Shown in pieces: positions 1-11,972 of a DNA stretch of 64,000 nucleotides. This DNA is from Climacium dendroides. Lineage: Eukaryota > Streptophyta > Bryopsida > Hypnales > Climaciaceae. The notes below the pieces were generated by a model, which was not told the origin of the DNA, did no database searches, and saw only the letters and a list, made by a program, of their open reading frames with translations. The stretch spans positions 36,394,001 to 36,458,000 of the forward strand of contig OX467082.1 in assembly GCA_950106755.1 (NCBI GenBank), read 5' to 3'. Position 1 is the first letter of the stretch. Every line of letters begins with the position of its first letter. Position numbers and translations under genes: made by a program.

Positions 1-86
1 AGGTCGACTTCACGAGAAACTGTGAGCTGAATTCTACCCTGCGAGACGAACAGGGCGAATTCGTCCTCCAAGTGGTCTGGGATTGA
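1..86 (+). CDS. Possible 3' terminal coding fragment, truncated at left edge
   Basis: Only one forward frame is open from base 3 to a TGA at 84-86, giving 27 residues that end in EFVLQVVWD. The window begins with AG followed by this frame, which would suit a last exon after an intron acceptor, but the upstream sequence is missing. Composition is mixed and gene-like (about 50% GC) compared with the AT-rich gaps. I do not recognise the protein. It could equally be an open frame in an untranslated region. Confidence 0.3.
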   Translation, partial: VDFTRNCELNSTLRDEQGEFVLQVVWD

Positions 87-1326
87 GCAGTATCTCTTGC
101 ACCTCGTTCGACCGTATGGTTTTTGTTGTTCCTTCAGCTGCAGATTTCATTTCGAACAAGAAGAGCCAGGGCAGGAACGAACCAAAGTGAAGACTGAGGT
201 TTTACTCTTCCTCTCATTTCTATTTAGTATTGGCAGTTTTGGACTCGGGAGCTAAATTAGGGCTGAATTAGGGCTGTTAGTAAAAGCGCACGGTAATCCT
301 TTAGAAAATTCTTGCAAGTCTTATTGGCGGAAATCCTGAGCTGCGATTATGAATTGAAACTCCGAGGAGGTTTAGGGTTTAGGGTTTAGGGTTCCATCAT
401 GTTGCAGAATAGATTAATCTGAAGTGGTGATGAATTTTGGTTCAATTTCAGAGTAGCTGATTGAGTTTGTTGGACATTGGAGTAGAGAACAGAGTAGGAT
501 TCGCAGAATTGAGGCTATTAGGTTAGCATTTCGATCAGTATTCGTCATTTTGGGGTCTTGCCGTTGGCAACGCCGTGGTGGCGGGTGAAACGATGCAGAA
601 TGCATAGTAATTTGAACGCCAATTGATCAGTTATCCTGGAGACTGTCTGATGGAAGATCTTCTCTAATTTTTTTCTGTTTTGTGGAATGTCGTTGAGCTC
701 TTCCTCTTTGTGAATTTGAAGTCTACCTCTGTTTCTCTTTCGCTGTGAACTTTGTCTACCATCTAGGTTTAGTTACTGGTACCCTTTGCGGTCACAGCGC
801 AGGAAGCCAAAAACACACTTGATAATGTGAGTTCTATAACTTTGTGACTATCCATGCAAGTAATTGGGGTTGCAGCCTTGGGGTTGCAGAGTGAGGAAGG
901 TGAAGTATCATCTTTTCATTAAATGGATGAAGATCACTGCGATATTGCTTTCAGTATTGGTTAGAGATTGATACTTTCACATTTGCAGTGTGGAGAATCA
1001 GTTTTTGACAGTTTGTCACTATCCCCTCGAAGTGACAGTTTGTGCTCAATTGCCATTTACATGGTTTGTGCGGTGAAATTGAAACTCAGGAGAGGGGTCG
1101 TTGTCAGAGGGTTTGAGTTTATCCCGCTTTAATTGAAGTATTCAACATCGAGTGAGGAATAATCCGATTGGTGCGGTGTCTTGAGGCTCGCAGATTTTTT
1201 GCCATCAGTTGTTCGGAGGTGTCCTCAGAATTCGGACATGTGAATAAGCCATGGAGGTTTCGAGACTTTACTGGGTTCGAGATTATCTTCCATTTTAAGA
1301 GGTTGAGGCAGAGAAGCGGAGCAGCT
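87..1326. other. Gene-flanking non-coding stretch, probably UTR and intron sequence
   Basis: No convincing coding region. Composition is intermediate (about 42% GC), unlike the AT-rich intergenic DNA further right, so it may be transcribed as UTR or intron. It holds the telobox at 371-391. Possible splice sites exist, but none can be chosen without RNA data. Confidence 0.4.
371..391 (+). repeat. Interstitial telomere-type repeat (TTTAGGG)x3, telobox
   Basis: Three perfect tandem TTTAGGG heptamers, the plant telomere unit. Short runs of this kind (telo-boxes) are known in promoters and 5' leaders of plant growth and translation genes. Here it may mark a 5' leader for a forward transcript, or be an old repair scar. 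Confidence 0.8.
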
Positions 1327-2170
1327 ATGGCGGACATTCATGTACCTCTTTGCTCCATTGTTGCTTTTGATCCTTCGTCGATTTGGTATGAACACCTTCT
1401 TTTTCGTGCAGTTTTTGGAGTTTTGTCTTCGAAGTGTACGATTCTCATGTTTAGGCATTTCACCTTAGGTTTTGAAATGTGAAAATTTGTAGATCTTTTG
1501 ATCCTTCTTTGTTTACGGTCTCTGTTTTATTTTTATCTAATTAAGCTCGTTTTCTTGATTATCGGAATCAATCTGTATCCTTCAATTTCAGATTTGGTAT
1601 CATAAGGTAACCACTTAAAAGAAGCGCTGAGGGCAGGTTCACTATTATCAGAACAAATGAAATTTTTGTATATTATCGTAAGCAAATGAAAAGAGGATTA
1701 ATTCTAATGCCGAAGAATGTGTTAGTTGGATACCATATGCAAAATTCAAATATTTTTTTCAAAATTGTACCGGTACCTTACCTAAAACCATCACAAGTTC
1801 TGATGCTGAGGTGGTCTGCATTTTCAAAATCAGTATAACTCATCCATCGTACAAGATTTTAGGGTATTGCATTTAGGGACGTGTCGCAATTAGATACCTC
1901 TACCTTACTCTCATACTCATACTGGTATGGATATTTCTTTGTGATGTTGAATTTTATTATAGCCCTCCATGCAGCTATTTATTAAAAGAAGTTGTAGACG
2001 TTTTGAGTTCTGGAAGACCTCACAGTGCGCCGTTTGATTATCTTTGCAAGTGCACTAATGATGCCAATGCAAGTTTGTTGCACGGAAAATTGACTACAAG
2101 TTTTTCTCGGCAGTTACAGAGTATGTGGGTCTTGCGAACAAGTGTTACCAGCGGAAATCAGTGGCCATGA
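1327..2170 (+). CDS. Candidate two-exon hypothetical protein, 88 aa (weak)
   Basis: Exon 1 at 1327-1385 starts at an ATG with MADIHVPLCSIVAFDPSS and ends at a GTATGA donor. Exon 2 at 1963-2170 follows an ATTATAG acceptor and stays open for 69 codons to a TGA, including YLLKEVVDVLSSGRPHS. A second acceptor at 1973-1974 keeps the same frame. Joined length is 267 nt. I recognise no domain. The composition is gene-like and the exon 2 frame is long for its context, but both splice sites are inferred. Unspliced, the same ATG gives a 51-residue frame ending at 1482. The region may instead be a non-coding transcript or pseudogene. Confidence 0.3.
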
Positions 2171-3198
2171 TCAGAATATTCACCCTTGTGTGAGATGCAG
2201 ACGACGGCCACGAAATCCAGCTTCACCGATAACCAAGCACTTGTACAAATTGCTGGTAAATTGAATCCCTCAACTTGTACTAAACTATCTGCAATCTATT
2301 TGCCGAATAAAGAATTACTTAAATCTTCCTTGCCCTGCAACTAGCTAGGGAAGTTCTCTTCGAAGTAATGTACCTATTTCCTCTGGCAGATGTCAATTGT
2401 AACAGACCAATGCGCCATCGTGGTGGTGGTTTTTGATCGAGCAGCTCGGATTTTGTTCGGCTGCTCTGCTGACGATTTTCTTCGGTTCCTCTCACAGAAT
2501 GTCTCCGCAGGTTAGTGAGAATGCATTCAGAAACTGACATTATTGTTGTCGTTATTGGTTGGTGTATATTATTTTCATTGGATTGCTGGCTTCTATTATA
2601 GAAGTTACGAGAAGATTTGGGGGCTAAGTATGAGATTAGAATACTAGGCGAGCTCGAGTATCCGAGGTGCTGACTCGTGTGAAGCTGAGGGGTTGGCAAT
2701 TCTCCTTCGTTGTTTGCATATATACGTGTTCACCATGTAACTATGTCTATTCGTGATGCAGTGGAGATGGCAGGCAAGGTGCTAGAAGGTGAGATGCTGT
2801 CATTAGTGTTGCGACCTCCAAAGGGCGGCTATGGGCAGCACCTACGAGCAGTTTCAATTGTTCCACTTTCTAGTTCATTCCAACCAGTCATGGCTATTCT
2901 GCCTCAACTCTATGCATCTGGTCGGTTCTAGATTGAAAGATGTATGTTGTCTTAGACTCCTTATTTGCCATAGACCATAAAAGAGTTTTGTCCTCCATCC
3001 CTTCATTTCCAATTACCGTGATGTTGAACGATTGTTAGTCAAACCAGTTTGTAGCCAATATTAGAATTTAGTACTTCTGCCTGTGTATAGATACTTGCCA
3101 ACATCTGGGTGATGAAGTGACAACTCACAACATCAGATTTTTTGGATTTGAAATTACCATGAATACTTGAATAAAAAGTAATGAAAATTCATATCAAA
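2171..3198. other. Non-coding stretch with a weak open frame
   Basis: A frame from 2743 to 2931 begins MSIRDAVEMAGKVL and could be an exon preceded by the GATGCAG at 2755-2761, but I see no family similarity and no good partner exon. Otherwise nothing is recognised. Composition falls toward AT-rich after about 2950. Confidence 0.3.
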
Positions 3199-4240
3199 TA
3201 CTCCTTCTGTATCTAGGGTTTCTTAGAAATGGCTAGATTAGTGCATGATTAGTTCCTATTTTCAAAGGATTGTGTAGTTATTGTAGCTTCTACTAAACTC
3301 TACTAGGGGTGAAGAAATGGAAGTCGATAGTGATGGTGAAAATAGGTGGTGAAATCAACAAATTTTTGTCTTGCTTCAATGGTAATAATTTTTATTATTC
3401 TTCAAGCAATGTTGGTGTAGTGATATCCATTGAAATCCTTTGTATTCAATTTTGACAATGTCTTGTGATTCAAGCCTAGGAAATTCTCAACAAGAGATTT
3501 GTTAGTAGATGTTTTTGTATAGTTATGGATTGAACTCTTTGCCTTAGGTTGATTGGAGGTTGTATTTCAATTCCTTTTGTAGGGATCAAATTGCTATATA
3601 GTCTTTGGAGCATGGTATCTGTGGATTCTTTTGCTTTAGTAGTTTAAACTAGCTTTAGTTGTTGTCCATTAAGTTGTGAAGAGCCAATTTTGAATTTACT
3701 ACCTTTGTCCTAAAATAAATCCAGGGTTTCCTAAAAATGGTTAGATTAGTGCAAGAATATTTCCTATTTTCAAAGGATTGTGTAGTTATTGTAGCTTCTA
3801 CTAAATCTCACTAGGTGTGAAAGAATGGAAGTCAACAATGAAGCAATGCATGTTCAAAACAAATGGCAAAATCGACAATTTTTTTCCCTTTTTGGAATTG
3901 CTCTAGTGGTATTAATTTTGATCATTCTCCAAGTAGTGTTGGTGTAGTAATGTCCATTGATGTCCTATGTATTCAATTCCAACAATGTCCTATGATTCAA
4001 ATCCATGAAATTCTCAACAAAGGATTTATTAGTAACAACTTTTGTACAATTGTGGGTTGAATTCTTTGCCTTTGGTTGGATAAAGTTTGCATTTCAATTC
4101 CCATCGTAGGGATTGAATTGCTTTAAAGTCTATGGAATGTAGAATCTGTGGATTCTTTTGCTTTAGGATGTTTGAACTAGCTTTAGTTGTTGTCCATCAA
4201 CTTATGAAGAGTGAATCTCGAATTTAATTTGGGACAAGTA
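3199..4240. mobile_element. Stowaway-type MITE-like element with internal tandem duplication
   Basis: The left end TACTCCTTCTGT and the inverted right end (TACTTGTCCCAAAT on the minus strand) resemble the CTCCCTCCGTCCC-like termini of plant Tc1/mariner (Stowaway) MITEs, which insert at TA. A third terminus-like motif, TACTACCTTTGTCCTAAAAT, begins at 3697 and splits the element into two homologous units of about 500 bp (3199-3696 and 3697-4240). Shared landmarks such as the GGATTGTGTAGTTATTG at about 3267 and 3775 lie 508 bp apart. The copies are clearly diverged, so the duplication is old. No transposase frame is visible. Confidence 0.6.
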
Positions 4241-4771
4241 TATTTGGAAACCCCAGAGCACATCATAAGTTGTTAAAACTAAATGTTTTACTTTGTGTAC
4301 AAACTATAAAAAAACACCAAATTTTTGTGTATTTTATAAAAAAAAAATTTGCTATGAACTTTCAGCTCCAATCTATGTATTAAGCAAGCAATTAAAGTGC
4401 GATGCACTCAACCCTCTGACAACACCACCTCTCGAGTTTCAATTCACCGCAAAAACCATGTTTATGTACTGTTAATGTTTATGATTTGTGTGTAGGCAGG
4501 GATTGTCTTTTTCGAGGAGATAGTCAAAGTACAAGAGTTCATTCAATTATTGGAATATAGCCATGTCGCAAGAAAGTGCATATAATTGTGATAAGACTGA
4601 AAACTGTTCTAATTCACCTTGATTCTTACAATACACCTTATATCATCAAAAAAATTCAATAATCCAGTCAATTGAAGATAAGGAGAAATTGTGGCAATTG
4701 TTTTGATATTCATTACAATGTCCAGGCAAGAGTTTATAGAAAATAAAATTAGAAAGGTTAAACCCACTTAC

Positions 4772-4945
4772 AAAAATGAGAAACAATTTGAAGAACCTTG
4801 GACACCGTAAAAGGTTTGGGTTTATTGAAGCTGCCCCAGTGTTGTAAAAGTAGGCGTGCCATTGACTTGAGGCGAAGAGTAACGCATTTGCTGTCAATAC
4901 CAAACTAACGAATACTATATTGTAATGACTTCCCAAGGAATCAGT
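4772..4945 (-). pseudogene. Orphan exon-like frame, membrane-protein-like (weak)
   Basis: On the minus strand a TTCTTTAG acceptor is followed by 58 open codons, phase 0 to phase 0, ending at a consensus GTAAGT donor. The product contains the hydrophobic run IVFVSLVLTANALLFASS and then WHAYFYNTGAASINPNLL. GC is higher than in the flanks. No matching upstream or downstream exon is found, and the gene at 5473-5814 ends in its own stop codon. It may be a fragment of a decayed gene, an alternative 3' exon, or chance. Confidence 0.25.
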
Positions 4946-5472
4946 CTAAAGAAAGGAAGATTCAAAGTTCAAGATAAATAAAGAGACCAAGAATTTAGAG
5001 TATGAATTCCATTGCGATTAAAAAAATAAACACTCATAATCGTCACCAATCCGAAAGTCCACCCTAGAATCTTATTCAATGGCTACACGAGGATGTAGTC
5101 CACCGAAGCATCCGTTCAAGTGTTGGTCTGTCATTAAAACATTGGATAATTCTAACAGTATGTCATTGGATTCTAACACTGCTCAGGAACTCAGGTCAGT
5201 GCTAACAGGAGCAATTCTTCGTCTCTCATCCCACACCTAACATTCAAGTTTTCTTCACTAGGCGCGCCCGCATTCTAGATTGCCGCGCTTTCTTTCCGCC
5301 CGATCTACTTCCTAAACTAGCTTCCGGCTCATGATTCATCGTCCACTCTTTGCCTACCGGAGCCAGACACCCTAATTTTCCAGTCTTGAAAAAGATCGGT
5401 CAAGGTCACAAGTGCCTAGGGGGCGAAGAAAGCAGGAATTTCGAGAAATCAAATTAGCAAGAGATTCGGCGC
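4946..5472. other. 3' flank of the small membrane protein gene
   Basis: No coding signal. The part next to 5472 should include the 3' UTR of the minus-strand gene. I see no strong poly(A) signal that fixes its end. GC is intermediate and falls leftward. Confidence 0.4.
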
Positions 5473-5814
5473 CTACTCGTCCTTTGTATCACTCCCGGAG
5501 TTGTCCTCCTTCTCCTCCTCCTTCTCCTCCTCCTCCTCGTTCTGTTGTCGCCGCTTGGCGCGTTCCGCATCGCGTCGCTTGCGCTTCGGCAAAGCCGCCA
5601 GGCGCTGCTTCTCCTCGGCTTCGCGCACCTTGCGCTCTTGTTGCTCCCGCTCGAACTGGCGCTGCACCAGATACGCGTGGCGCTTGGACAAGAAGTAGAG
5701 AAATACCAGCATGAGCGCCGCGTACGGGGGAGACACCAAGCGCTTGTAGACCAGCCATCCGGGGATGACGGATGCAAGCGCCAGCCAGAGCTGCTGCCCG
5801 CGGTGCCACCTCAT
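5473..5814 (-). CDS. Small membrane protein with charged C-terminal coiled coil, 113 aa
   Basis: A single-exon frame of 114 codons including the stop. The start is the ATG at 5814-5812 (MRWHRGQQLW); the frame is open further upstream but has no earlier ATG. Two short hydrophobic segments (about residues 9-23 and 31-43) are separated by VYKRLVSPP, suggesting a membrane hairpin. Residues 48-91 are rich in Arg, Lys, Glu and Gln with coiled-coil character (RQFEREQQERKVREAEEK). Residues 93-102 are almost all Glu or Lys, encoded by a GAG/GAA trinucleotide run, and the tail is acidic. This layout is typical of small uncharacterised plant membrane proteins; I cannot name a family or function. The GC-rich coding region and sharp GC contrast support a real gene. 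Open frames on the other strand here come from the low-complexity repeat. Confidence 0.65.
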   Translation of the reverse strand: MRWHRGQQLWLALASVIPGWLVYKRLVSPPYAALMLVFLYFLSKRHAYLVQRQFEREQQERKVREAEEKQRLAALPKRKRRDAERAKRRQQNEEEEEKEEEKEDNSGSDTKDE

Positions 5815-6377
5815 GGTGGTGAAGACGAGCGCAGGGAAAGGAAAGGCAAGAGAAGAAAAAAACAGAGCGCGAGCGCGAGAAAGCAGCAAGCGAGGGCAGA
5901 GGAGAAAACTAAGTTCTAGCAGGCGATGAAGAGAAGGGAAAGGGAAGGGGGATTGCAGGCGGGACGAACTTCCTGCGAGAGACGAAGAAGCTACACAAAC
6001 AACACCGACGCTTGCGGACTCGCGGGGCGGGGAAGAAGACGAGCATCTTCGTTCTCCGCAGCCCCGGCGTCCAATTGCTTTGCCTGCCTGGCTGGGTCAC
6101 CACCAAGTGGCCAAGGATTCCTCACACGTGAGGAAAACTAACTCAATCCGTTCGTCGAGAAATAAGGTGGGTACCCCCCAAACCGCCACTTTTGGCTACT
6201 GTGCCTAGTTACTATTATTATACTTATTATTGTTATACTGGTGAAATGTTTGTATTTTTTTTATTGGGAAGGAAGAGGAGGTTTTAACGCACCAAAGAAT
6301 GCGACATTTGGATACCGTATACAAAAGTTATTAAGGAACAAAGTTTGGTTTGAAACAATTTGTTTCATGTAGGTACG
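5815..6377. other. 5' flank and promoter region of the small membrane protein gene
   Basis: GC-rich up to about 6120, probably 5' UTR and core promoter of the minus-strand gene, then AT-rich. Short frames here overlap one another and look like composition artefacts. No clear TATA box was assigned. Confidence 0.4.
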
Positions 6378-6514
6378 TAAGGTAAACCTACCCCATTCGA
6401 GACCCAATGGGACCAAGCCCATTGTGGGCAAAATTATGTTAGTAGATTACTAACATAATTTAGCCCACAATGGACTTACTCCCATTTTGGTCTGGAATAG
6501 GGTAGCTTACCTTA
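6378..6514. mobile_element. Foldback MITE, family A (copy 1)
   Basis: A 137-bp palindrome with ends TAAGGTAAACCTACCCC and its inverse, arms containing GACCAATGGG/GCCCATTGTGGGC-like sequence, and a central TTAGTAGATTACTAA. The terminal TA dinucleotides suit a TA target site. A related copy lies at 37323-37472. Non-autonomous; no frame. Confidence 0.7.
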
Positions 6515-7855
6515 TATAATTGATTTTGGAGATGTACATAGAGTGAAGATGACGGTTTAGGATTAGTGGCGCATTTTGGAGGGGCCGACTTACTTAGGTG
6601 TCTATTGAAGTGTCATCAATATAACCTCAAATTTAAAAAATCACAATTCTCATTATCACTTGTGTTTTTATTTGTGATACATAATAATACCTTGGGTTCA
6701 TTTAACTTGGTGGGTAAATGAATCTGCCTGTCCCATTATAACTTATATCGCAATGTTTCACTACATCAATGTTTGGGATTCATTTGGTATATTTTATTGT
6801 CTATATGTGATCAATGTCACACATCCATCCATTCATCTCTTGACATCCATGCCCCTATCATGGAATGCAATTAGCATGCCATGACCATAGCCATGCCATT
6901 TATGTTTAAGGGCATGTCTCCCTATCTTTGTCCTAATTTCTAAGGTTTTAGACTACAATATGAATGTAAACATTGTTGCACTTGAATTTAGGGGTTTAGG
7001 GTGTCCCATCCATCCCCACATTTCAATGTTAGTGTTTTACACTAATTTTTATTAGGAAATGGACACATAGATTTTCTACTATTACATTGCTATGGACGAT
7101 AAGATTACTATGGAAGTTGGACTTCTTAGGCATTAATTACAAAATCTAGTAGTTGTTTAAGACATTGTAGTTTTCCTATCTTTGCAGAAAACTCCATTCC
7201 TTCCTCTCCTTCAAAAGCTTCTACACATCTTTCCTACTCTCTTGAATCACATTAGCACAGAGGTTCAAGTTTTGGACGATCCACGATTACTTGTCAAGAT
7301 AAATGTAATTAGTGTGAGCAGAATATCAACATCAAGACTAGGAGAGTTCAAATATTTCATAGCAATCGATTGCATCCACTATTTCCTTGCCCAACTCTAC
7401 TTCAAGTACATGTTTGTTTTTCCTCCAGTCTTTTAAAAGTTTGTCCTATGGTTCTTGTTCTTGTATTCCTCTCTAATGTTTCATATGCGTTGTTTAAACA
7501 TCTTCTTCATTGCTATGGGTGACCATCCCACTATGAGAACCATATTTATACTTTTAATTTTGCAAACACTAGTAGAAAACTACATTGTAGTCAACAAAAA
7601 CCAGATGATGTTTTCTACATTTTATGTTGACTACAACACAATTTTTTACACTTGTAGAACTTGCAATTTGTAACTCCAATTTCTACTATCATCAATTATA
7701 ATATTCATGTCCTAATTTATTCCTTTTTCTTGCCATTTATAGTATTATAAAAAATAATTCAAAATTTTGTTTTTGATCTTAGTATTTAGAAGTCTAGATT
7801 TAAAGCATTGTCTTTCATTTACTTTTTTTTATTGTCTACTGTAAACTACCTAGAT
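6515..7855. other. AT-rich intergenic DNA
   Basis: No coding gene recognised. Two short open frames (7182-7436 and 7455-7673) have no recognisable domain and are of the size expected by chance. At 7567 the sequence CACTAGTAGAAAA matches the terminus of the CACTA-like elements at 45086 and 49862, followed by a small inverted repeat (TGTAGTCAAC/GTTGACTACA), so a decayed CACTA-type end is likely here. Confidence 0.45.
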
Positions 7856-9169
7856 TGTTATATCCTTATCTCCTTGGGGTGCCCAATGTATCTTAGTGAG
7901 TAAGGGGGACTATAGGGGTGACTTCCCAAGCCTTGTAAAAGTTTAAGAAGGAAGAAATGAGTGACTCCCAAACAAATAGGGTACAATAACACCTTAGATT
8001 AGAATAGAATGGTAGAATATCTTACATGTTTGGAAAGCCTTTGAGAAAACGCTTTTAACCATTTAAAGAATGTGTAATTTAGACTAGTTGGTTAGAAATT
8101 ATGGCCATTTAAAGGTTGATGATGTCTTAGTGGTACCAGGACACTTAAGAGTTAGGAGTGAAATGTTTTCAATAAATCCTTTATGGAAATATGGCATGTA
8201 TCTTATCATTGGGAAGCTAAGAACACGAAGAAGCTAGATTGACAAACACTACAAGGTTCTAAGCTATAAGCCCCAAGTTATGACCAAGAAAAGAACTGTG
8301 ATGAAGACATGACATTGCTTTTGGTGAGTCTGAATTTTTGGAGAGCCGTAACTTTGTGAGTACTTGTTCAAATGAGACAAGTGAGTAGTCTATAGGCATC
8401 TACTTGTTGCATAAATATCCAAAATGGACTTGCATGTGGGATTTGAAGCTTTAACTGCAAAGTTGTGTTGTTTGGAAGTTTTGGAGTTCAAATAAGGTTG
8501 TAACTTGGTGATTTTGGTTGGAAATGGATGGTCTTCTAAAACCAATGTGGGTTTTAGAAGTTCCTTTGAACCACAAGGAGGAGTTTGGTGAATCCCACAA
8601 AAAATACTATAAGAGGGATTGGTCTCCCTCTTTACTCTCTCTTGGAGCCTTGGTGAGTCTTGGTGATTTAAGATTGGTGATGTGACTTCACCACTGGGTT
8701 TAAGGCACTGTGGAATACTTGTGTGTGTCCTACAATACTAGTTGAATGGAATCCTACTCCTTGCTAGGCCATTTCGGATGTGTTCTTAGTTATGAATCTT
8801 GATTAGTTATGATGTGAAAGTAGCAAATATACAATGGGCCTAGTATGAAGTGGGGTGATATTTCAAAGGTGGTTAGCACTGATGGGGAATAGTGCCTCCA
8901 CTAAGCACTTGAACATCAATGGAAGTTCTGCCCCATATCACCAAGTGATATGTCTGGTGCCATATGTGGAGTGTGTGTTAGTAGTCCTAGGGATTAGGAC
9001 TTGGTAATATGAGTTGGAAATGGAAATTAATGTTGTGGATGCATAGCATGTGCAATGTTAGTGAGTTGTAATTCAAGTGATATTGAAAGTGAAGTGTGGT
9101 AAGCCCATTAAGCTGTGAAGGGCCTTTAAAAGTTGTTTGAAGTTGTAAGGTGTTAGTAGGATCGTGACA
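7856..9169 (+). mobile_element. 1.3-kb dispersed repeat, solo-LTR-like (copy 1)
   Basis: About 1,314 bp with TG...CA limits (TGTTATATCC at the left, ATCGTGACA at the right). It is homologous over its whole length to the reverse complement of 58273-59581. Shared landmarks include GAGTAAGGGGGAC near the left end, a central TGGTCTCCCTC, ACTCCACATATG on the opposite strand, and GTTGTAAGGTGTTA near the right end. No coding frame, primer-binding site or flanking partner is seen, so a solo LTR is the simplest reading. The flanking 5-bp sequences do not match, so no target duplication is confirmed. Confidence 0.55.
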
Positions 9170-11759
9170 TGGACTTTTACTATTATTACAATCTTGTTTA
9201 TTGTTGGAACAACCTTTGGGGATATTAGAACTAGTCTATGATGAAATTTAAAGTTTTGATTTGATTCCATAGATCTTGCATATAAAAAAGAATTACTAAA
9301 CCATCCTTTATTTAAGAGGTTTACAATACTTGACAATTTTTTGGCATTGTTTCATCTTGGGAAGCATTAAATCAATGGAAAAAAATCCTATATGAGTCAT
9401 TGATATAGATATATTAGAAAATAAGATAAATCAAGTACTTAAAAAATAAGATAAAAAGATCCAATTCCAATATTTTATTCATTCTGAGTTGCTTAGAATG
9501 GGCCCATCATTGTTGTGCATTTCATTTATAGCCATCATTTTTTAATAACTAAGATTGGGGCCACAATTGGATGAATAGTAGTTATAATCAAAGTTTGGGT
9601 AGATAATAATGATCAGATCTAGTAAACACCATAGAAATTTCTATCTTTTGACTATTTTAGGCCACAATGTTGTGGTAGTTTTAGGTGACAAATATGACCA
9701 ATATGGTTGCACTTTATATTGATTTTAGAAGGACCAAGGTCTCTTTTAGAAAATTTGAGCATTGCAGTACAAAAATTTATAAAAATTTAGAATATGTCAA
9801 AAAAATATAATTTTAATTGTTTATATTATGAGCTTATTAGTTTGCATAAATCCTTCGTTGTCAAAGCAACTCATAACATTCTTGAATAAGAAGTTAGGGG
9901 ATTTTTTACAATAGGATTGTATATTGAATAACTCCATGTATAATGACCTACAATGCATGTGGAAATGCATGGCCAATTGCAATGCATGAGAAGCAAAGAA
10001 TACTCAATTCCAAATTCCAAGAATGTTATATTTTCCTACACTAAAAAATTGGGGCCAAATGGTAGTTAGCTAGTGCATTATCAACTAATAGAAGAAAAAA
10101 GTCACAAAAAGAAAAGCTTGAAATTTTCAACTACAGTATTAAAAAATAGTAGACGGTGTTAGAATTAGAAAGTTGAAGGAGAAGAATATGTTATTGGTTA
10201 TTACACATGGCGCTTCGGTAGTGAAAATCTACAAGGTGACTATAACCCCCTTTCATGCATGAAAATTTTTGACCTAAAATTTTTGTCTCTTTAATGTTTC
10301 TCCACGTTCAAGCACAACTATACTTAAAAAGATACTTTGTAAATTCTAGAGATTTTCCAAAATCCATTCCCTCAAGTAGCATTTTCAAAAACCTTAGAAC
10401 TTCTTGTTTTTTGGCAATGTAGGGTAGTTGGCTTCAAAAATAGGGTTTCTTTTTTAAAACCTAAAGTTCAACCTCTCTCTAACTTTCAACTCCAACACCC
10501 CCTAATAAGTAAAGTAAAAGGTAGTATGCTTTCAACTCCTAACTACCTAATTAACCATATATAGTCATTCTAAAATTTTAAACTTGTTTTAGGTTGGGCA
10601 ATTAAATTCCTTTGACTATTTAAAAAAAATTATGGACGATATTGAAGGACAACTATTGGAAGCTTTTATTTTTCATTGAAAAAGATAAATATTTGATTTT
10701 TGAGAGGTCCTCAAAGGCATATATGTACCATTAGTAGAAGAGTGAGGCTTGCAAATTTTACTTGATCTCCTAGCTTTGAGTAAGCTTGACAATTCACTTA
10801 ATTTGAGATCTTAAAAATTGTACTTATCCATTTGCTTTGAAAATGGTCCTAATAGAAAGTGAAAAGTATTTTCATAATTTTCACCATTGAAAATTTAAAC
10901 ATGCAAGTGTTGATTTGGAGTTATTTACAATTTCTATTTTTTCCTTAAATTGTATTTTAGCAATTGCATAGTGGATAATATAATGTATTTGATAGCTCTT
11001 CATTTTGAATCTAAGTTTTTTGGAATTGCATTTTAGTGTGCTAACACAATTTCTAGTAGTTCATGTCACCCCCAATCCCAAAAAACTCTTCAATGCAAAT
11101 TTCTCAATCATTGTAGAATAGAACAGCATATTAAAAATATGATACATTTACTTCTCTTGATATAATCTCACAAATTTCACATTCAAAACTCATATTCACA
11201 CTAATAAGCAAGCTCTTCAACATCTATATGGTTAGGTTTTGAAACAACAACAATTTGTTTTATTGGGAATAACTATAAGCCTATACTCTTTTTTTGTAGG
11301 AAAAACACACTTAGAAAGGCTTAGGCATTTAGGGAGAAGCTAAATTCCTTGAAACAATGTTCAATAAATTTTTTTAGGAAGAAAAATGAAATTGGCATCT
11401 AATCCAAGGCATTTCATATTTTTTGGACCTTTGTTGAATTTGTTATGAAATTTTGAAGTTCAAATGCAATGGTCATTAGAAGCAACCACTTCTTGAAAAT
11501 GTACACTATTGGTACATTGAAGAAAGCAAAATGTACCTCTGTATACCAAAATGATGTTTAGAACATGGTCATTTGCTTTTAGAGTTCAAAATCCATCCAT
11601 TTTTATCTTTGACTCAAAGATAAACCGCTTTATCTCTTTATTATTTATTTGCAGATTTTGAGACAGAATGTTAGATATTATAAATTCATTTATAAAAATA
11701 ATAATCAAAACAAAAAAAAGTCTCAATATATCTAATATGGTCATGGTTGTTTATTTTTT
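9170..11759. other. AT-rich intergenic DNA
   Basis: About 30% GC, no gene recognised on either strand. The longest frame (9073-9336, minus) overlaps the end of the preceding repeat and has no recognisable domain. Homopolymer runs are common. Nothing else is supported. Confidence 0.5.
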
Positions 11760-11850
11760 TGTTTTATTTGTTACGTTAAGATCTTGTAGACCGTTCATGC
11801 CCGATTGCATTCTTAGTATCGTCAAAAAGCTTTCATCAAGGAAGGATGCA
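11760..11850. repeat. Solo arm of foldback family B
   Basis: The sequence from GTTACGTTAAGATCTTGTAG through TCGTCAAAAAGCTTTCATC to AAGGAAGGATGC matches one arm of the foldback element at 37890-38150. The second arm is not seen nearby, so this is a truncated or diverged copy. Confidence 0.5.
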
Positions 11851-11972
11851 TAGGTTTTGTTTTGTGGTGTTCCGACTCATGATGTGAAAGTTATTGATTT
11901 TTGAAATTTTTGAAATTAAAAAATTAGAAAATTATTTTTATTTTATTTTTACTATAGCAACAACACATGACA

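Noticed and set aside
5412..5919. Several overlapping open frames on both strands around the small membrane protein gene
   Set aside because: They arise from the GAG/CTC trinucleotide run and high GC; only the 5473-5814 minus frame has protein-like structure.
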